NCBI GenBank assembly: GCA_947623805.1
Contig: CANQHZ010000001.1
Coordinates: 18,342-82,341, forward strand
DNA: 64,000 nt
Direction of reading: 5' to 3'
Source: an uncultured Lachnospiraceae bacterium
Lineage (GTDB): Bacteria; Bacillota; Clostridia; Lachnospirales; Lachnospiraceae
The notes under the pieces are model-generated. The model was not told where the DNA came from and made no database searches. It saw only the letters and a list, made by a program, of their open reading frames with translations. A program made the translations under genes and the position numbers. This document shows, one piece after another, positions 60,601 through 64,000 of the stretch; positions within the stretch are counted from its first letter, which is position 1, and each line of letters starts with the position of its first letter.

Positions 60601-62638
60601 GTTTCAAGACATTCAATTCTTCAAGTCTGCGCACCCCATACATATCCAAGAACGTCAAAGAAGTCGGTATATCTCCTCCCGACTGTGTTTCATGCACCTG
60701 AATATTAGCCAGAGTCCTAGCCAGCATTTCAAGCTGAATGTTTGAAATATTATCGAATAAAATCTGCTTTCTGTCTTCAATATCATCTTCTATTCCATAC
60801 ATTCCACGGAACGCATCATCATTCTGAATTATATATTCACATTCATTTGGCAGATTTTCATAGCTGTCAGTAAGCAGCACTGTGGTAATATCCTGATTAC
60901 TTTCGTCCGTAATGTATTTCGTAATCAGCTCTCCCTCCAGTAGCTCCGGGTCAGACAAAAATATAATAAACTGCGGAAGCGGAAGCTTATGCTTTCTTGC
61001 GACTGAATTTTCCCTGCTCTCTGCTCTCGTCCTAAGAACAGTTGTTATATCATACAGCACATCACCAGCCTCAACACGATTCTTGGCAATATATCTGCTT
61101 TTCTTATCATCAGACCATGTATGCGGGAACCATCTCATATATTCCCATTCATCCGAATTGTCCTTACTTTCGTCATAGATAAAGGCAAGTTTGACATCTG
61201 TATAACAATTGGAGGCGGCAATTTGCGCCACCAGATTATGCATTATATCTACGGCACCTTTCTTTTTGGAGCCACCTACAATGCCGACTATTCTATGCTC
61301 TTTTAAATCAATACATAAAGGTACGTTGTGCAGCTCCTGATAGCTTTGCTGTATCATTGCGGGCTTTTCCGCAAGCGAATCATTGATTAGTGTAAAGCGC
61401 TCCTTTGGAATATTAATCGTAACCTGAAACGGCATACTTCCTGTGCCTAATCTATGGCTCAAAAAATCATCATGATTTGAATTGCGATTCCACAACTGAG
61501 ACGTATTAGCATTATATTTGCAGCATACTTCCGCAGACATATACATATCATTTAAGCTATGGATATTTTTTTCATACTTTTCTTTTATTTGATTTGAGCA
61601 TTTAACCAAATATTCACCGTATGCCTCAAATCTGTGCAACTCCTCCTCACGGTTCCTTTTTTTATCCATATGCAGATTAACAAGCGTCCAAACAGTTCCG
61701 ATAATCGCAGATGAAACTGCTGTAATAATTCCTGTATACATAAAGGCGCTTCCTGAATTACCGCTCATTTTTGTGCTGTATATAGACATTATACACCCCA
61801 AAAGCATAGGCAATGCCATCGTCATAGATGGACCGATAATCAATCCAAGAGGTTTCTTTGTTAATGCTTTAGGCTGCGGCGGTGCTTCTATTTCTACAAC
61901 ATCGTCCTCCAATTTATGTATCTGCCTCGGTGACCTGTGATACAATGTTTTTTTATACGTTTTTGAAGCAGCATCTAAATCAGTTTCTTCACTTTTGGGT
62001 TCATAATAACGTATCAGCTTTTCTTCTTTTACTTTATACTCGGCATTTTGGGAATTAACAGCCAATATACCTCCCATATATACCAGACTTAACCCAAATA
62101 TATTTATGCAATCACCAAATTCAAGCTGCCTAGAACCTACAATTCTTTTAAAATTTACGAAAACACCATTAGCGCTTCTGTCCTCGATTATGAATTGCGA
62201 TGCCTGCTGATGAATAACAGCGTGTTCCCCTGAAATAAGATTACGTGTATTGTATACAATATCATTTATTTCATTTCTACCTATATATATTTCATTAATT
62301 CCGCGTATATTGTATTTTTCATATACTTTAAATGAGTTTTCCGACTCATCAACCATTACAGAAATATATTCATTATTCGGCAAAATCATAGTTAAAAGAT
62401 CTCCATCTTTTAACCCAATATCAAAATATTTTTCGTGGCTTATGGTATCTTCAATTCGATAATTGTCAGACGGCAAAAAACGCCAACTATTTTCAATGAC
62501 TTCCATACGTATATCGACGTCTTTGTCCAATGAGAATATGTCATTGTCCAATATAATAGAATGTTCAGAATTGTTTATCGCTGGCAGCAAAAATTCCTGA
62601 AATGCCTTCGTACTATGTATTGAAAGAATAACACCCAT
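57638..62638 (-). CDS. essC: EssC/YukBA-type T7SS FtsK-SpoIIIE ATPase
   Basis: A 1666-residue T7SSb core ATPase, longer than EssC of S. aureus (about 1480). Order: two FHA-like domains (1-95 degenerate; 110-190 with Gly120-Arg121, SGEH, Asn157-Gly158), two transmembrane helices (about 264-288 and 297-322), a linker domain, and three FtsK/SpoIIIE ATPase domains with Walker A motifs GTTGSGKS (720-727), GMVASGKS (1165-1172) and GKSRSGKT (1454-1461). D1 has a complete Walker B (MFIIIDEF), while D2 (ILVIDNY) and D3 (FIFIANL) have lost the Glu. It powers export of WXG proteins. Confidence 0.95.
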   Translation of the reverse strand: MGVILSIHSTKAFQEFLLPAINNSEHSIILDNDIFSLDKDVDIRMEVIENSWRFLPSDNYRIEDTISHEKYFDIGLKDGDLLTMILPNNEYISVMVDESENSFKVYEKYNIRGINEIYIGRNEINDIVYNTRNLISGEHAVIHQQASQFIIEDRSANGVFVNFKRIVGSRQLEFGDCINIFGLSLVYMGGILAVNSQNAEYKVKEEKLIRYYEPKSEETDLDAASKTYKKTLYHRSPRQIHKLEDDVVEIEAPPQPKALTKKPLGLIIGPSMTMALPMLLGCIMSIYSTKMSGNSGSAFMYTGIITAVSSAIIGTVWTLVNLHMDKKRNREEELHRFEAYGEYLVKCSNQIKEKYEKNIHSLNDMYMSAEVCCKYNANTSQLWNRNSNHDDFLSHRLGTGSMPFQVTINIPKERFTLINDSLAEKPAMIQQSYQELHNVPLCIDLKEHRIVGIVGGSKKKGAVDIMHNLVAQIAASNCYTDVKLAFIYDESKDNSDEWEYMRWFPHTWSDDKKSRYIAKNRVEAGDVLYDITTVLRTRAESRENSVARKHKLPLPQFIIFLSDPELLEGELITKYITDESNQDITTVLLTDSYENLPNECEYIIQNDDAFRGMYGIEDDIEDRKQILFDNISNIQLEMLARTLANIQVHETQSGGDIPTSLTFLDMYGVRRLEELNVLKRWLKNRTYDSMKALIGQKAGGSDWYLDIHEKYHGPHGLIAGTTGSGKSETLQTYILSLALNFSPDDVGFFIIDYKGGGMANLFNGLPHIIGQISNLSGNQVKRAMVSIKSENKRRQRIFNEHGVNNINLYTRLYKNNEAKIPVPHMFIIIDEFAELKREEPDFMRELISVAQVGRSLGVHLILATQKPSGTVDDNIWSNSKFRLCLRVQDRQDSNDMLHRPDAAYITQAGRCYMQVGNDELFELFQSGFSGAPYDDENGSMRVDIAHMLSTTGKAALIGNRLKLKQTAMLKKNWIALLLLALSEIDMPEGLSYAALLQDGRELGQYIQKVFDLFEKKKIDFPYSEYNAQRIKDLVIALSGAMDEADGKEVAAEEVMLYAERRKLKLPEKKQKTQLDAVVEYLAKIAQENGYVHNLQLWLPVLPTNLYLNQLPAYKKEDYFDGEKWVASGKEWNIEVLIGLYDDPVNQAQETLTINLSQNGHHAVIGMVASGKSTFLQTFIYALVNKYSPTEVNIYAIDFSAKMLSAFEKMPHIGGVMYENDDEKLAKFFNMLGTILEERKQLFKGGNYSQYVRVNGVVLPSIILVIDNYSNFKNKTNNIYEDMIMQLSKDGVNYGIFLFITAGGFSSLEIPTRIGDNLRTVICLEMSDKYQYGDAMRTTHIETLPEVNTKGRGLAKVGERLLEFQTALAFEAADDFTRMEKIEGLAAVMSAKWTGKRAKPIPEIPENPVWTEYAELEDVVKMCEDDRHLPIGYNMKNAAIYGVDLSRTYCYLITGKSRSGKTNLLKIMFNSAIMRGAEVTIIDFGGDFVSLAEKESIPVINDDAKMFKFFSDLLPDFKARNAKKKANIQSGMSDEEIYVSMREFKAKFIFIANLADFVTHVMHPKDAGDMRPFVENILDKGALHNVFWAACYSADDASKVAGIKIYDYFVRYKTGIHFGGNVAGQRIFNFDYVPYAEQSKSQKPGIGMLPASDDETVRKVVVPLMKG

Positions 62639-62655
62639 ATATTATTATCTCCTGT

Positions 62656-63258
62656 TTACTTTTTTATAGTTATATCATAAGAAGCATTTCCCAATATAAT
62701 TGTATCATTTGACAGCAAACGAATACCCTTTTCATCTACTATCGCCTGTTCTTTTTTCCTTCTGACAATTGTACGGTTTCCCTGTCCTAAATTTCTTATA
62801 TATACTTTATCCCTGACCGAAAAAATTTCACATTGGTGAGGTGAAATGCCATCTGCCATAACGGTAATATCATTTCCCTGCAAATCACTACCAATTTTAA
62901 TTTTTTTTGCGGGATTCATCATGAATTTTCTAGTGGAAAGCTCTGTCCGCTCAACAAGCTGAATCATAACCTGATTATCTTCTTTTCGCAGATTGTTGTT
63001 ATTCGATTTAATACTGTCACCATTAGGATTGCTATAATCTATGTCGTAAGGAGTATGAATTTCTTTCAAATCACTTTTATCTGCATAGCTATTCAATATA
63101 ACATTATTTAAGTTTTCATCTCTGCGTTTATCCTCGGTCGCTCTTTTCAACTCCTTATTCTTCTCATTCCTTTTAAATAATTTCTTTAATATAATAATCA
63201 ACAATACTATTAAAATTACCACAAGGACAATCAATATTACTGTTTTATATTTATCCAT
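62656..63258 (-). CDS. Membrane protein with degenerate FHA domain
   Basis: A 200-residue protein with an N-terminal transmembrane helix (about 6-25), a charged linker and a C-terminal FHA-like domain (about 95-200). Canonical FHA residues are changed: the Gly-Arg pair is Gly123-Ser124, the Ser-x-x-His is SPHQ, and the Asn-Gly is absent, so phosphothreonine binding is doubtful. It is the first gene of the T7SS run, 17 bp ahead of essC and coupled to it. It might be a structural dimerisation partner, like the inner-membrane EssA/EssB parts. RBS AGGCAGG. Confidence 0.8.
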   Translation of the reverse strand: MDKYKTVILIVLVVILIVLLIIILKKLFKRNEKNKELKRATEDKRRDENLNNVILNSYADKSDLKEIHTPYDIDYSNPNGDSIKSNNNNLRKEDNQVMIQLVERTELSTRKFMMNPAKKIKIGSDLQGNDITVMADGISPHQCEIFSVRDKVYIRNLGQGNRTIVRRKKEQAIVDEKGIRLLSNDTIILGNASYDITIKK

Positions 63259-63270
63259 TTTTACCTGCCT

Positions 63271-63306
63271 ATTTTATTTTGAAATTTGTCATTATTTCAA
63301 ATAAAA
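63271..63306 (-). promoter_or_regulatory. Inverted repeat in T7SS operon leader
   Basis: Two A/T-rich arms (63271-63285 and 63293-63306) are imperfect reverse complements, ATTTTATTTTGAAAT and ATTTCAAATAAAAT, and lie right upstream of the first ribosome binding site, in the roughly 75-nt leader. It could form an RNA hairpin or be an operator. Confidence 0.5.
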
Positions 63307-63339
63307 TTTTTTATTTATTTTTAATATATATCGTTTTTT

Positions 63340-63368
63340 ATTATACATATCCTGTCATATTTTGTCAA
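63340..63368 (-). promoter_or_regulatory. T7SS operon promoter
   Basis: TTGACA (63363-63368), a 17-bp spacer and TATAAT (63340-63345) match the full sigma-A consensus on the minus strand, with the first start codon about 82 bp downstream of the -10 box. Confidence 0.85.
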
Positions 63369-63424
63369 TTATTTACTCAATAATGCAATATAAATACAAA
63401 GCATATTGATGATATTATGCACAA

Positions 63425-63459
63425 TAAAAAAGCTTCAAGAATTGAAATTCTTGAAGCTT
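63425..63459 (-). terminator. Intrinsic terminator of rRNA/tRNA operon
   Basis: Perfect 14-bp arms (63430-63443 and 63446-63459) around a two-base centre, followed on the minus strand by TTTTTATTGT. It ends the operon five bases after the tRNA-Cys gene. Confidence 0.9.
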
Positions 63460-63463
63460 TAAG

Positions 63464-63535
63464 AGGCGCAGACCGGATTTGAACCGGTGCATCAGGGTGT
63501 TGCAGACCCACGCCTTACCTCTTGGCTACTGCGCC
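63464..63535 (-). tRNA. tRNA-Cys (GCA)
   Basis: A 72-nt gene with cloverleaf pairing GGCGCAG / CTGCGCC in the acceptor stem, T-loop GTTCAAATC, and anticodon loop CTGCAAC. No CCA is encoded. The outermost anticodon-stem pair is T-T, a small irregularity. Confidence 0.92.
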
Positions 63536-63564
63536 ATATATTAATGTTTACTTACTTATAATAA

Positions 63565-63636
63565 TGACTCCAACGGGAATCGAACCCGTGTTACCGCCGT
63601 GAAAGGGCGATGTCTTAACCGCTTGACCATGGAGCC
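63565..63636 (-). tRNA. tRNA-Glu (TTC)
   Basis: A 72-nt gene with acceptor GGCTCCA / TGGAGTC (one G-T pair), T-loop GTTCGATTC and anticodon loop CTTTCAC. No CCA is encoded. Confidence 0.95.
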
Positions 63637-63702
63637 GTGTTCTCTCTTACTCTCATCATCTCCCCGGCTTCTCTTGCCTGTGCGGGTATTCCTTCCTTTT
63701 AA

Positions 63703-63774
63703 CTCCCCGAGTAGGGCTCGAACCTACAACAACTCGGTTAACAGCCGAGTGCTCTACCATTGAGCTATCGAGGA
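63703..63774 (-). tRNA. tRNA-Asn (GTT)
   Basis: A 72-nt gene with acceptor TCCTCGA / TCGGGGA, T-loop GTTCGAGCC and anticodon loop CTGTTAA. It follows the 23S gene at a distance of 111 bp. Confidence 0.95.
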
Positions 63775-63885
63775 AAATATCTATCCCTTTAATGAGGTAT
63801 TCCCTCCAAACCGAATACAGCCTACAGCAACTTATCTTCTCCTCCGCTTCCTTTTCATACTTCCCCTGCCCTTCCTGCCTCTACA

Positions 63886-64000
63886 GGATAAGCTCTCGGC
63901 CTATTAGTAGCAGCCAGCTCTGCACATCTCTGTGCCTGCACTCCTGCCCTATCTACCTCATACTCTCTAAGGGGCCTCTCATATCTTTCATACCGGGATA
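63886..64000 (-). rRNA. 23S rRNA, 3' end (partial)
   Basis: The minus strand ends in CTACTAATAGGCCGAGAGC and a TTATCC tail, and contains GAGGTAGATAGG, both typical of the 3' terminus of bacterial 23S rRNA. The gene is cut by the window edge. The 111-bp spacer to tRNA-Asn has no 5S rRNA. Confidence 0.9.

Noticed and set aside
63775..63885. 5S rRNA between 23S and tRNA-Asn
   Set aside because: The 111-bp stretch is pyrimidine-rich on the plus strand, with no 5S-like stems or conserved loops.
1..64000. CRISPR array, integrase or transposase
   Set aside because: No regularly spaced direct repeats and no protein with integrase or transposase motifs were seen anywhere in the window.

Overview
The window fits a low-to-moderate GC Gram-positive anaerobe of the class Clostridia, most likely a Lachnospiraceae-like bacterium. 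The reasons are strong GGAGG ribosome binding sites, consensus sigma-A promoters, Bacillota-type tRNAs, a b-type Type VII secretion (T7SSb) locus, and families common in that group (VanW/YoaR, GH51/GH43, AAA-ATPase-like/PD-(D/E)XK proteins). Species was not determined; everything here is read from the sequence and from family knowledge, with no database search.

Layout. 0-7.5 kb: an ABC exporter and sugar or glycerol genes (glpK, nagA, xylB) plus trmL, all on the minus strand, with two large related palindromic repeats at 1.87-2.09 kb. 7.6-14.5 kb: an apparent island bounded by two 113-bp direct repeats that are 88 percent identical. It holds a divergent XRE regulator, a promoter with an embedded palindromic operator, and a five-gene plus-strand operon: SGNH-type envelope protein, adenylation enzyme, formyltransferase, carrier protein and MBOAT acyltransferase. 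This looks like a Dlt-type envelope acylation pathway with an added N-formylation step. 14.7-33.2 kb: mostly ordinary genes, including an aminotransferase/Lrp pair, a VanW protein, a 35-residue membrane peptide, glycosyltransferase, tadA, arabinan-degrading enzymes, a c-di-GMP response regulator, a large hybrid histidine kinase and a secreted DUF5722-like protein.

33.4-63.3 kb: about thirty consecutive minus-strand genes form a T7SSb supercluster. It opens at a perfect TTGACA-17-TATAAT promoter, followed by a degenerate FHA membrane protein, EssC (three ATPase domains, FHA at the N terminus), a LytTR regulator, YukD/EsaB, six small WXG100-like proteins, a probable glycine-rich secreted effector and a DUF4176 protein. 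The second half is a phospho-signalling module: a VWA-TM-FHA protein, an intact Ser/Thr kinase, a paralogous pseudokinase, three PP2C phosphatases, several zinc-ribbon membrane proteins, and repeated short Thr motifs that may be FHA docking sites. Enzymes acting on the cell surface (beta-helix, SGNH with Sel1 repeats, phosphoesterase, beta-propeller) are interleaved. Recognisable EsaA, EssA and EssB are absent; the membrane pseudokinase is a candidate stand-in for EssB, itself a pseudokinase-fold protein.

63.4-64 kb: the end of an rRNA operon on the minus strand: 23S 3' end, tRNA-Asn, tRNA-Glu, tRNA-Cys and a strong terminator, with no 5S rRNA in the usual place.

The two parts most likely to be new biology are the formyltransferase-containing Dlt-like island and the kinase/pseudokinase/PP2C/FHA-wired T7SSb cluster.
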